Source: Bacteroidia bacterium (GTDB lineage Bacteria > Bacteroidota > Bacteroidia > Bacteroidales > Paludibacteraceae). Taken from it: a stretch of 64,000 bases of DNA. Location: the NCBI GenBank assembly GCA_009930305.1, contig RZYM01000002.1, positions 124,001 through 188,000 on the forward strand, written 5' to 3'. Shown here one piece after another: positions 47,914 through 56,911 of this stretch. The translations under genes were made by a program, and so were the position numbers. The notes beneath the pieces were generated by a model. That model made no database searches, was not told where the DNA came from, and was given only the letters and a program-made list of their open reading frames with translations. The number at the start of each line of letters is the position of its first letter. Positions within the stretch are counted from its first letter, which is position 1.

Positions 47914-48573
47914 TTAAGATTGATGACGCAATTCGCGTGCATCTAAATAAAAAACAATCTCTTCTGCAACATTATTGAAATGGTCGCACATACGCTCTAC
48001 TCTGCGAACTACTTCTTGCAAAGTCATAAGTTCTTCTGTATTTTCAGGATTAGATCTTATTGCATCAGCTAAAATATCTGTAGATGAATTATAAATATCA
48101 TCTACTATTGTGTCTAAATCCATAAGAGATAAGGCTTTCTCCGAATTCTCCGTTTCAAAAGACTCACGAGCCATTTGCATCATCTTTATAGTTGTGTCTG
48201 TAAGTTCACGCCATCTTAATGATTCTTTTAGTTCTTGACTCAAGGCTTTTGTCTGTCTGTTTAAACAAAACTTTGCAAGTCCTTCGGCAAAATCACCTAT
48301 ACGTTCAAGATTATTATTAATCTTAATCATTGATATAACAAAACGCAAATCAACTGCAACAGGAGCAAATAACGCTAAAAAGCGTTCGCAAGCATCATCA
48401 ATTGCCAATTCCTGTGCATTAACCATTTTCTCACGCATAACTATTGCCTTTGCTGCATCGCGATCAAAATTTTCTATACTTGCGAAAGAACTTATCACTT
48501 GCTTCTCGACCAAATACCACATTCGTGTATACTGATCTTTTACTTTCCTAATTTCATACTCTGTCTGTTTCAT
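47914..48573 (-). CDS. phoU: Phosphate signalling protein PhoU
   Basis: A 219-aa all-helical protein with two three-helix PhoU repeats. The metal-binding E-x3-D-like patterns NLERIGDFAEGLAKF and VERMCDHFNNVAEEIVF occupy the equivalent helix of each repeat. It links Pst transport to the PhoR kinase, repressing the response when phosphate is plentiful. It is the last gene of the pst operon, 10 bp after pstB. Confidence 0.95.
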   Translation of the reverse strand: MKQTEYEIRKVKDQYTRMWYLVEKQVISSFASIENFDRDAAKAIVMREKMVNAQELAIDDACERFLALFAPVAVDLRFVISMIKINNNLERIGDFAEGLAKFCLNRQTKALSQELKESLRWRELTDTTIKMMQMARESFETENSEKALSLMDLDTIVDDIYNSSTDILADAIRSNPENTEELMTLQEVVRRVERMCDHFNNVAEEIVFYLDARELRHQS

Positions 48574-48583
48574 AGTCTTAATT

Positions 48584-49342
48584 TTATCCGAATCGTCCTG
48601 TAATATAATTTTGTGTTTCCTTTTTTTCCGGGTTTAAGAAAATCCTTTTTGTATCTCCATACTCAATAAGATTTCCCAAATAAAAAAATGCCGTTTTATC
48701 AGACACCCTTGTTGCTTGTTGCATATTGTGAGTAACAATAATTATGGTATAATCATCTTTTAAAGAGTAAATAAGTTCTTCGATTTTAGCTGTTGATATC
48801 GGATCTAAGGCTGATGCCGGCTCATCCATCAATAATACTGATGGCCTTACAGCTAAGGCTCTTGCAATACACAAACGTTGCTGTTGTCCTCCCGACAGAG
48901 CAAAAGCTGACTTACCAAGTTGGTCTTTAACCTCATCCCACAATGCAGCTCCTTTCAATGAACTTTCTACTCTTTCGTTAATAAAAGATTTATTATTTTC
49001 ACCATTTACACGTAATCCGTATGCAACATTCTCAAAAATACTCTTCGGGAATGGATTTGGCTTTTGAAAAACCATACCTACTTGTTTACGCAATTCATCT
49101 ACTTGTACATCCTTACCGTAAATATCATGACCTTCAATTTTAATAGATCCTTCTAAATGTATATCTGGTATTAAATCGTTCATACGATTTAATAGGCGTA
49201 AGAATGTTGATTTACCGCAACCTGACGGACCAATAAATGCAGTTACAGTATTTCTTTCGATTGACAAATTAATATTATTAAGTGCCTTAAAAGTTCCATA
49301 ATAAAAATTGACGTTTGATGCCTGAATTATTTTGCTTTCCAT
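48584..49342 (-). CDS. pstB: Phosphate ABC transporter ATPase PstB
   Basis: A 252-aa ABC ATPase. Walker A is GPSGCGKS (38-45), Q-loop KPNPFPKSI, signature LSGGQQQR and Walker [13 protein letters not shown]. The KPNPFPKS Q-loop is diagnostic for PstB. It lies 3 bp after pstA. Confidence 0.97.
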   Translation of the reverse strand: MESKIIQASNVNFYYGTFKALNNINLSIERNTVTAFIGPSGCGKSTFLRLLNRMNDLIPDIHLEGSIKIEGHDIYGKDVQVDELRKQVGMVFQKPNPFPKSIFENVAYGLRVNGENNKSFINERVESSLKGAALWDEVKDQLGKSAFALSGGQQQRLCIARALAVRPSVLLMDEPASALDPISTAKIEELIYSLKDDYTIIIVTHNMQQATRVSDKTAFFYLGNLIEYGDTKRIFLNPEKKETQNYITGRFG

Positions 49343-49345
49343 ATA

Positions 49346-50209
49346 TTATTGTTTTAATTTTTTTGAAAAATAACGTCTGAGTAAGGCAGCTGTAAGATTA
49401 ATTAATGCTACTAAAATTATTAGTACCAATGCAGTACCATAAGCTATTGGACGAGCAGACTCAATATCAGTACCACTAGTTGCCAATACATACAAATGAT
49501 ATGGTAAAGCCATCACCGGTTCAAATATCGATTGAGGCAATTTTGGTAAAAAATATGCTGCAGCAGTAAACAATATCGGTGCTGTTTCGCCCGAAACACG
49601 CCCAACAGAAAGGACAAGACCTGTTATAATATTGGGCATCGCCATTGGCAAAACTACTTTCTGAATTGTCTGCCAACGAGTTGCACCTAATGCTAATGAA
49701 GCCTCACGATACGACATTTCAATCGCTTTTAAAGCCTCCTCAGTAGTACGGACTACTATTGGTAAAACGAGTAAGCCTAAAGTCAATGAACCTGCCAAAA
49801 TCGAATCACCAAAATTTAATTTATTCACGAATAAAGCCATACCGAATAAACCGAATATAATAGATGGTACAGAGCTCAAGTTATCTGTAAGAAGACGAAT
49901 TAAACGAACAAAAAATCCATTTCCTGAATACTCATTCATGTATATTCCGGCTAAAATTCCGATAGGCATAGCAAAAACCATCGAACCAATCATCAAACAT
50001 ATAGTTCCTATTATTGCAGGGAAAATACCCCCTGATGTCATTCCGTCTGTTGGAAAACTTGTAATAAAATCAATGCTCAAAACGCCACTTCCTTTAACAA
50101 TCAAGAAGACTAATATCCATGCTAGAAATGCTACAACTAACAACGCCATGATACGGAAAAACGTAAAAACTATATTTTGTGTAAGTATTTTAGACTTATG
50201 ATTATCCAT
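49346..50209 (-). CDS. pstA: Phosphate ABC transporter permease PstA
   Basis: A 287-aa inner-membrane permease with about six helices. It carries the EAA-loop segment SYREASLALGATRWQTIQKVVLPMAMPNIITG (about residues 165-200), which contacts PstB. Length is usual for PstA. It overlaps pstC by 8 bp, so the two permeases are probably translationally coupled. Confidence 0.96.
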   Translation of the reverse strand: MDNHKSKILTQNIVFTFFRIMALLVVAFLAWILVFLIVKGSGVLSIDFITSFPTDGMTSGGIFPAIIGTICLMIGSMVFAMPIGILAGIYMNEYSGNGFFVRLIRLLTDNLSSVPSIIFGLFGMALFVNKLNFGDSILAGSLTLGLLVLPIVVRTTEEALKAIEMSYREASLALGATRWQTIQKVVLPMAMPNIITGLVLSVGRVSGETAPILFTAAAYFLPKLPQSIFEPVMALPYHLYVLATSGTDIESARPIAYGTALVLIILVALINLTAALLRRYFSKKLKQ

Positions 50210-51401
50210 GTTTATTCTGTTTTGATGATATATATGACGCAGTTAAACTTAGAACTAATGTCATTAAAAACAACACACACGCAAGTAAGAACAAGGCCTG
50301 GTAGTGTGTTCCTCCGGCAGATGCTTCACCTAATTCTGCCGCAATTGTAGCCGGTATTGTTCGCACAGGCATCAATAATGAATTTGGTATAACAGCCGAG
50401 TTGCCAGTTACCATTAACACTGCCATTGTCTCACCCACTGCTCTACCCACTCCTAGAATTATAGCAGCTGAAATTCCTGATGAAGCATATGGCAATATAA
50501 CACGACGTATCGTTTGCCAATGGCTGGCACCTAATGCTAATGATGCCTCTTTAACCGATTTAGGGACTGTTCTTATTGCATCCTCTGCCACGGTAATAAT
50601 TGTTGGCAATGCCATTATCGCAAGAATAACAGCACCTGTCAATGCTGTTTCTCCGACATCCAAGCCGAAAATATTTTGAATTAATGGAGCCAAAACAACC
50701 AAGCCAAAGAAACCATATACCACAGATGGTATACCCGCTAACAGTTCTATTATAGGCTTCAATATAGCTCTCGTTTTAGGTGATGCCAACTCTGCCATAT
50801 ACACAGCAACAGACAATCCACATGGTAATGCTAATAATATAGCTGCAATAGAAACCCATAGAGTACCTAGTAACAAAGGTAGTAGACCGAACATTGCAGC
50901 AGGCTTAGCTGTTGGAAACCATTCTGAACCGACAACAAAATCAGACAAACTTATTGTGCCGGCGTCTATTAGTTTTCCTGAAAAATTATCAGGGATATAC
51001 ATCTCAGGTATAAATGCTATTATCCCGGGCATAACATTTATCAAGCTATCTATGCACAATGGCAATCTTTCAAAATCAGCTCCCAAGGATTCTTCAGAAA
51101 CATAATCAGGTATATCTGACAATCGTAATACTGTAATTGGAATATCTTGGCCACCTAATTCACTCCAATTCTGAATTTCTGCATCAAACAATTCCTTTAT
51201 TTGTACTTCATTTAATGTTTCAATCTTATTATTAGTATTGACAGCCAAAACATATCCTGGTTCGACTACTGGTTCGGAGAATAAACCCGAGCCTTCTTTA
51301 AATAAGAATATTACCATCATAACAATCACAAAAGCGCTACTTAAGCCACATAGCTTAATTACACTTCCCATGAACTTGTTTTGGAAATATTTAAATTTCA
51401 T
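50202..51401 (-). CDS. pstC: Phosphate ABC transporter permease PstC with a PstS-like periplasmic insertion
   Basis: A 399-aa permease, about 80-100 residues longer than standard PstC. TM1 is about residues 15-35. Then comes an about 115-residue extracytoplasmic region before the remaining helices. The EAA loop KSVKEASLALGASHWQTIRRVILPYA identifies PstC. Inside the insertion, residues 71-86 (LFDAEIQNWSELGGQD) match PstS residues 126-141 (IFTGKITNWKEVGGEN) at 7 of 16 positions, and 121-131 (INVMPGIIAFI) resembles PstS 186-196. The phosphate-binding SGT signature of PstS is missing. I infer a degenerate receptor-like domain. Confidence 0.95.
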   Translation of the reverse strand: MKFKYFQNKFMGSVIKLCGLSSAFVIVMMVIFLFKEGSGLFSEPVVEPGYVLAVNTNNKIETLNEVQIKELFDAEIQNWSELGGQDIPITVLRLSDIPDYVSEESLGADFERLPLCIDSLINVMPGIIAFIPEMYIPDNFSGKLIDAGTISLSDFVVGSEWFPTAKPAAMFGLLPLLLGTLWVSIAAILLALPCGLSVAVYMAELASPKTRAILKPIIELLAGIPSVVYGFFGLVVLAPLIQNIFGLDVGETALTGAVILAIMALPTIITVAEDAIRTVPKSVKEASLALGASHWQTIRRVILPYASSGISAAIILGVGRAVGETMAVLMVTGNSAVIPNSLLMPVRTIPATIAAELGEASAGGTHYQALFLLACVLFLMTLVLSLTASYISSKQNKHG

Positions 51402-51406
51402 TTTTA

Positions 51407-52240
51407 TTACTTTTGAGGCAAAATGTCTACATAACCTACTTTGTCAACCCATTTCTGGCCCTCTGCAGACAATGCAAAATCAATAAATGGTTTTATAGAT
51501 TTTTCTTTCGCTTTTACGTAATACAGATACAATGGGCGTACTATCGGATACGTTTTGTTCTTAGCATTTGCGTAAGATGGAGCTACATATGTTTTACCTT
51601 TATCGTACGAAACTTGTATGGCCTTTGTCTGATTATTCAGATATGCTAAACCTATATAGCCAATAGCTCCTTTGGTCTGGCTCACGGATTGGACTATAGC
51701 TCCGGTTGCCGGCATTGACAAAACTGACGATTTATAGTTTTTTTCTTTAAGAACACTGGTTTTAAAGAACTCGTAAGTTCCCGAACTAGTCTCGCGCGAA
51801 TAGACAACAATTTCTCTGTTTTCGCCGCCAACTTCTTTCCAGTTTGTAATTTTACCTGTAAAGATTCCTTCTAACTGCTCTCTAGCCAACTTTGATACAG
51901 GATTTGAAGGATTGACAATTACAGCCAAAGCATCGTAAGCGATTACTTTTTCAACAAGAGATTGACCTGCAGATTGTAATTTCATACGCTCATCAAACTT
52001 TATTTTACGGGATGCCATAGCTATGTCTGTGTTTTCGTCAATCAAAGCTGATATTCCTACACCTGATCCACCTCCGGTTACAGTAACTCTTGACGATGGA
52101 TTTTTTTTCATGAAAGCTTCTGCTTGCTTCTGCGCCAAAGGTAATACAGTATCACTTCCTTTCATTTTTTGAGCCATAAGCCCATTAACACTTAATGTTG
52201 TTGCCAATATTATGGCGATAATTCTTTTTAGATTTTTCAT
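51407..52240 (-). CDS. pstS: Phosphate-binding protein PstS
   Basis: A 277-aa periplasmic phosphate receptor. The signal peptide is about 1-23 (ends LMAQ). Ligand-binding segments are GSDTVLPLAQ (28-37), GGGSGVG (56-62) and SRETSSGTYEFF (148-159). It is preceded by the porin gene by 17 bp and followed by pstC by 5 bp. Confidence 0.96.
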   Translation of the reverse strand: MKNLKRIIAIILATTLSVNGLMAQKMKGSDTVLPLAQKQAEAFMKKNPSSRVTVTGGGSGVGISALIDENTDIAMASRKIKFDERMKLQSAGQSLVEKVIAYDALAVIVNPSNPVSKLAREQLEGIFTGKITNWKEVGGENREIVVYSRETSSGTYEFFKTSVLKEKNYKSSVLSMPATGAIVQSVSQTKGAIGYIGLAYLNNQTKAIQVSYDKGKTYVAPSYANAKNKTYPIVRPLYLYYVKAKEKSIKPFIDFALSAEGQKWVDKVGYVDILPQK

Positions 52241-52257
52241 TTTTATTTATTTTTAAT

Positions 52258-53604
52258 TTAAAATTTATATTGAGCTCGCACGGTAAGAACATTATCTCTT
52301 TTGTTATAAGAAAAATCGGGCAGAGCAGTATTTTCGTTCCAAACTAAGTCTACGTACGCCATAAATCGTAAGTTTTTTGACAAAGTAAACATATATCCTA
52401 TTCCTAATGTTTGATACTTAATATCTCCATTATTTAAACATTCTATTCCGGACAACAAGTAGTTCGGATCGTAGCAATCATACTTTAATGTTATTGAATG
52501 TTTAGAGTTTGCTATATTTTGAACTAAATAAACATATCCACCCATAAATGGTCTTAGGTACAAATCACCGGCTTTGGAATCATGACTACCACTAAAAGAA
52601 GCTGCACCATTCATATATCCACTTCCACTACTACTAACTGAGGAGCTATACAAACCTGGTTGAGTTCCGATTAAGAATTCACCGAAGATTTTTGTAGTTC
52701 CTAATATTGATATAAGCTGATACTGAGCATCTATACCATAATATTGTCTATGAAATAATGCTTTATCTACAGCAACGTATTGTTTATTGACCAACTCATA
52801 AGCTTTGTACTGTGTAACAGTTCCTAAATCATCAATATAATTACCTACATATACATTTCCATAATATACAGATGTACCCACACCAAAACTCATATTATCA
52901 AAATCTTGACGATATGATATTTGGGCTATAAAATCCTTATCCATATCGCCATACTTAGATTTATCCTCCCATGCTATACCATTTCCGGCAAAGATTCCTG
53001 CATTTAATTTCAACCTATTCCATGCTGTATTTTTAGGGCCTTGGAATGTAAGTTTAGCTCCTAGCTCTCCCTCGTTAGGAAATAATGTTGTAGTAATTCG
53101 TGATCTTTCAGGAGACTCACGCACAGCCGAACTATATTCTACCTCATAACCAAATGGCCGGCCGAAAACACCTCCTGTAAGTGAAAGCCAATCAAACTTA
53201 GGCAATTTAGCCATTAGATAGGCATCCTTAATACCAACTCCTTTTTCCGTTACATTAATTTGTAATACAGCAGCACCCCATGAGTTTGAATATGCTCCTT
53301 TTAAGAATCCTCGTCTAATACTAAAACCTACATCATTACTTATTTGCCTGTATGTAACATCAAATTGAACATATCCTGAAAATTTTAATGCACCCCAAGA
53401 CGACATTTTATCATTTAAAATAGAAAGCCGCTCTTCCATTTCCTCAATCTTTGAGAGTTCTGGAGCAACGGCATCCGTTTTAATTGAATCACTTACTTGG
53501 CTAATTGCATCACTTTCTTGGTTGGCTGCTGATATATTACTAAATGTAATAAAACCAAGCAGTAAAATAAAAATTCGCTTTTTTCGGTATGACTTCATTT
53601 TCAT
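52258..53604 (-). CDS. OprO/OprP-type (phosphate-selective-like) porin
   Basis: A 448-aa outer-membrane porin. The start at 53604 was chosen because the in-frame GTG at 53625 coincides with the predicted transcription start. A signal peptide (about 1-27, KKRIFILLLGFITFSNISA) is followed by a short coiled coil (SKIEEMEERLSILNDKMSS) and a barrel. Segments such as LKFSGYVQFDVTYRQ, GFSIRRGFLKGAYSN and a KF C-terminus match the phosphate-selective porin O/P family. It heads the pst operon, which supports phosphate or polyphosphate as substrate. Confidence 0.88.
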   Translation of the reverse strand: MKMKSYRKKRIFILLLGFITFSNISAANQESDAISQVSDSIKTDAVAPELSKIEEMEERLSILNDKMSSWGALKFSGYVQFDVTYRQISNDVGFSIRRGFLKGAYSNSWGAAVLQINVTEKGVGIKDAYLMAKLPKFDWLSLTGGVFGRPFGYEVEYSSAVRESPERSRITTTLFPNEGELGAKLTFQGPKNTAWNRLKLNAGIFAGNGIAWEDKSKYGDMDKDFIAQISYRQDFDNMSFGVGTSVYYGNVYVGNYIDDLGTVTQYKAYELVNKQYVAVDKALFHRQYYGIDAQYQLISILGTTKIFGEFLIGTQPGLYSSSVSSSGSGYMNGAASFSGSHDSKAGDLYLRPFMGGYVYLVQNIANSKHSITLKYDCYDPNYLLSGIECLNNGDIKYQTLGIGYMFTLSKNLRFMAYVDLVWNENTALPDFSYNKRDNVLTVRAQYKF

Positions 53605-53629
53605 CTGTATTATTAATTTTTTCACGATA

Positions 53630-53637
53630 CAAATATA
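53630..53637 (-). promoter_or_regulatory. -7 box of the porin-pst operon
   Basis: The minus strand reads TATATTTG, about 26 bp before the porin start. No TTG lies 18-20 bp upstream; that position is taken by the 7+4+7 direct repeat, as in activator-dependent promoters. Confidence 0.55.
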
Positions 53638-53647
53638 TCTGCTAGAT

Positions 53648-53666
53648 ATTTCAATTCCATTTCAAT
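53648..53666. promoter_or_regulatory. Candidate Pho box: 11-bp-period direct repeat
   Basis: On the plus strand ATTTCAATTCCATTTCAAT contains ATTTCAAT twice with an 11-bp period, that is two 7-mers (TTTCAAT) separated by 4 bp. This is the geometry of PhoB/OmpR-family sites. It ends about 10 bp from the -7 box, in the place of the missing -33 element. The inferred regulator is a PhoB partner of the neighbouring kinase; the kinase gene is divergent. Confidence 0.5.
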
Positions 53667-53760
53667 AAAATTACAAAACTATTATCTTCGTTTAAATTAT
53701 TGCATTTTTTGATTAAATATTAACCAACTCGCATAAATCGTCACCATTTTGTAATATCAA

Positions 53761-55476
53761 ATGTGTTTTTTTTTCTACATTTGCGCCGTGACAATCAATC
53801 AACGCATATTAACTTACTTTGGTGGCATCTTCTTGGTGTTCTCCATCTTTATTATTCTTATAGAGCATCGCTATACTCAAAATGTTGCAATCGAAAATTT
53901 ATGCGATAAATTAGAAATATGCTGCGACGTAGTAAAAACTCAATACGACAAATCAGAGATTCCTTTTTTACCTGATTCAACAATAAGAATCACCATTTTA
54001 GATATAGATGGTAATATTGTTTTTGATAATAATATAGTGCCTAAGGAGTATACAAACCATGCTAGTAGAAAGGAATTTACAATAGCAAAAAAGAAAGGCA
54101 AAGGATTTGCGATTCGAAAATCAGACACTACAAAACAATCATATTTTTACTATATAAAAAAATATGAAAATTATTATATTCGAACTGCTAAACCCTTTAA
54201 TAGGCTATCTGATGTATTTAAAACAGATAATCTTGCTATAATAGTAATATTGCTTTTTTTCTTATGTGCATCGGGCGCATTTTATATGGTTGCAAGACGA
54301 TTCGGAAACACTATAAATGCTTTAAAAAATCTTATTGAAAAGGTAGATTCAGGAGATAAATATAATTTTCCGGATAATGAGTTCAGGGAAATTAGCGAAT
54401 ACATAGTTAATATGTATAAGAAACTTGATCACACTCAAAAGGCTTTAAATATAGAACGAGAAAAACTAATGTCACACCTTAGGTTATCTAAACGCGGCTT
54501 GGCTATTTTTTCTCCGCAACGTAAAGAAATATTATCAAACGAATTATTCATTCAATATATAAACCTAATCTCGGATAAACAAAGAAGATATCCTGAAAGT
54601 GTTTTCGAAATATCCCAATTTGGAGAGATTACAGAATTTTTAGATGACAGACAACGTAACGACACAAATATATTTGAAACAAAGTCAGTACAAATACATA
54701 AAAATGACTCTATCATATCAATAAATTGTATCATTTTCCCTGACAAGAGTTTTGAAATAACGATAGATGATATTACACAGCAAGAAGAACAAGCTCTTTT
54801 AAAACGTCAACTTACACAAAACATATCACACGAGTTAAAAACTCCGATAAGCAGCATACAAGGATTTATGGAAACGCTGCTTAACAACCCTGATATGGAA
54901 GAAGAGAAGAAAAAATTTTACATACAAAGATGTTATAACCAGGCTATTAGATTAAGCTATCTATTACAAGATATATCGATGCTTAACAAACTTGACGAAA
55001 CATCAAATATTTTTGCAAAAGACGATCTTGATTTACACAGCATTATTGATAGCGTAGTCCAAGATGTTGCTCTCGAATTGGAAGAAAAACACTTTAATGT
55101 TCATGTTGACGTAGCATCGCCACTTCCTATTAAAGGCAATCAGTCTTTACTATATTCGGTATTCAGGAATCTATTAGACAATAGTCTTCACTATGCAGGA
55201 TCTGATATTAATATTGAAATAAGTTGCTATCGAAGCGACAAAGAATTTTATTATTTATCTTTCGCAGACAACGGCGTTGGTGTGGAAGAAACACACTTAA
55301 ATCGTATATTTGACAGATTCTATAGAGTTGACAAAGGAAGATCCAGAAAACTTGGAGGAACAGGTTTAGGTTTAGCTATTGTAAAAAATGCAATCCATTT
55401 ACATCAAGGTCGTATATCAGCAAAAAATCGTCAGGGTGGCGGACTTGAGTTTCTATTTACTCTTCGTAAAGAATAG
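53761..55476 (+). CDS. phoR: PhoR-like sensor histidine kinase
   Basis: A membrane sensor kinase. A GTG at 53788 gives a 562-aa protein starting TINQRILTYFGGIFLVF; an ATG at 53761 would add nine odd residues, and a TACATTTG box (53776-53783) sits inside that extension. TM1 is close to the start, a periplasmic region follows and TM2 lies about residues 160-185 of the longer form. A PAS-like segment precedes HisKA with the phosphorylated His357 (HELKTP). The HATPase domain has NLLDNSLHYAG, DNGVGV and GGTGLGLAIV. No response regulator gene is adjacent. Confidence 0.9.
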   Translation: MCFFFYICAVTINQRILTYFGGIFLVFSIFIILIEHRYTQNVAIENLCDKLEICCDVVKTQYDKSEIPFLPDSTIRITILDIDGNIVFDNNIVPKEYTNHASRKEFTIAKKKGKGFAIRKSDTTKQSYFYYIKKYENYYIRTAKPFNRLSDVFKTDNLAIIVILLFFLCASGAFYMVARRFGNTINALKNLIEKVDSGDKYNFPDNEFREISEYIVNMYKKLDHTQKALNIEREKLMSHLRLSKRGLAIFSPQRKEILSNELFIQYINLISDKQRRYPESVFEISQFGEITEFLDDRQRNDTNIFETKSVQIHKNDSIISINCIIFPDKSFEITIDDITQQEEQALLKRQLTQNISHELKTPISSIQGFMETLLNNPDMEEEKKKFYIQRCYNQAIRLSYLLQDISMLNKLDETSNIFAKDDLDLHSIIDSVVQDVALELEEKHFNVHVDVASPLPIKGNQSLLYSVFRNLLDNSLHYAGSDINIEISCYRSDKEFYYLSFADNGVGVEETHLNRIFDRFYRVDKGRSRKLGGTGLGLAIVKNAIHLHQGRISAKNRQGGGLEFLFTLRKE

Positions 55477-55478
55477 AG

Positions 55479-56909
55479 TTAAGCCTCCAATATTGCAACT
55501 AACAATTTCCAAAAACGTTCTACACTATTAATATCCAAGTTCTCGTTAACTGAATGTGGATGCTTGATTGTTGGTCCGAATGACAGCATATCCCAATCAG
55601 GATATATAGAGCTAAAAATACCACATTCCAAACCTGCATGAATAATACTTACGCGAGGCTCTTCATTAAATAAATACTTATAGCTCTTTACAGTCTTTTT
55701 GAGTATCTCAGACTCCATATTTGGTTCCCATCCATCATAATTCCCCCAGAAACGAACGGATGCACCTGCTAATAGAAAGATACTCTCAATCATTGATTTT
55801 ACTTCACCTTTCATCGAATCCAAAGTACTTCTGAACAAAAAATCAAGTATAATAATATTATCTTTTGTATGAATACTGCCTAAATTAGACGATGTTTCTA
55901 CTACGCCTTTTAACGTTGGAGAATATCTATATACACCATTTGGTATAGCAACTATAGCATTAATAATATCATCTTGTACAAATTCAGGTAATAAACCTTC
56001 CGGTAATGATATAGATTCAACTGTTAATTCAAATTCAGGGTCAGATACTTCATACTCATTCCCAAATATCTCCTGAAATTCTTGAGCAACTTCATATAAA
56101 TCGTCTTCACCTTCTGCCGGGATTGTAATAATTGCAGATGCTTCATTAGGTATGGCATTACATACAGTACCTCCTTCAATAGATGCAACTCTGGCTTCAA
56201 AATCTCTAACTAATGTTTTTAGAAAATGCGACAGACATTTAATTGCATTAGCGCGTTGCAAGTGTATATCTAAACCCGAATGCCCTCCTTTAAGATTTTG
56301 TACCGAAATTTTATATGCTGCATCACCTCTTGGAACAGGTTCTTTAGAATATATAAACTTACACTCTGCTCGCGTTGCACCACAACACCCCACTATCAAT
56401 TCACCTTCTTCTTCTGAATCAAGATTAAGCAAAATCTCTCCCTTCAATGCATTTGAATCAAGTCCAAAGGCTCCAAGCATACCAATTTCTTCATCTACAG
56501 TAAATAGACATTCTAAAGCAGGGTGTTTTATATTGGTTGATGCTAAAACAGCCATCATAGAAGCGACTGCTACACCATTATCGGCTCCCAATGTTGTGCC
56601 TTGAGCAAAAATCTTCCCGTCTTTTTCCGAATATTTTATAGAATCTTTTGTAAAATCATGAGTTGTACCAGGCGCAATTTGTGGCACCATATCAACATGT
56701 CCTTGTAATATCACAGCAGGACGTGATTCCATACCGATAGTTGCCGGCTTGCCTATAACTATATTGCCTGCATCATCTATCTTTGAATCTAAATTATTCG
56801 ATTTAGCAAATTGTTCAAGATGTTTGATTATGGCACTACAGTTTCCCGAAGGACGTGGTATCTTGCATATCTCATCAAAGTATTTCCAAAACGAAGTTGT
56901 ACTATTCAT
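55479..56909 (-). CDS. pepD: Aminoacyl-histidine dipeptidase (PepD), copy 1
   Basis: A 476-aa M20-family metallodipeptidase. Zinc-site motifs are LQGHVDMVP (about residue 89), GADNGVAVASMMAVLAS, the catalytic DEEIGMLGAFGLD and LDSEEEGEL, with HAGLECGIF near the C-terminus. Cytoplasmic cleavage of His-containing dipeptides is the family role. It is convergent with phoR with a 2-bp gap and lies 2 bp after dnaG on the same strand. A paralogue lies 4 kb away. Confidence 0.93.
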   Translation of the reverse strand: MNSTTSFWKYFDEICKIPRPSGNCSAIIKHLEQFAKSNNLDSKIDDAGNIVIGKPATIGMESRPAVILQGHVDMVPQIAPGTTHDFTKDSIKYSEKDGKIFAQGTTLGADNGVAVASMMAVLASTNIKHPALECLFTVDEEIGMLGAFGLDSNALKGEILLNLDSEEEGELIVGCCGATRAECKFIYSKEPVPRGDAAYKISVQNLKGGHSGLDIHLQRANAIKCLSHFLKTLVRDFEARVASIEGGTVCNAIPNEASAIITIPAEGEDDLYEVAQEFQEIFGNEYEVSDPEFELTVESISLPEGLLPEFVQDDIINAIVAIPNGVYRYSPTLKGVVETSSNLGSIHTKDNIIILDFLFRSTLDSMKGEVKSMIESIFLLAGASVRFWGNYDGWEPNMESEILKKTVKSYKYLFNEEPRVSIIHAGLECGIFSSIYPDWDMLSFGPTIKHPHSVNENLDINSVERFWKLLVAILEA

Positions 56910-56911
56910 CT

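Noticed and set aside
53605..53625. GTG start of the phosphate-type porin
   Set aside because: It coincides with the predicted transcription start. Two ATG codons just downstream give a normal signal peptide.
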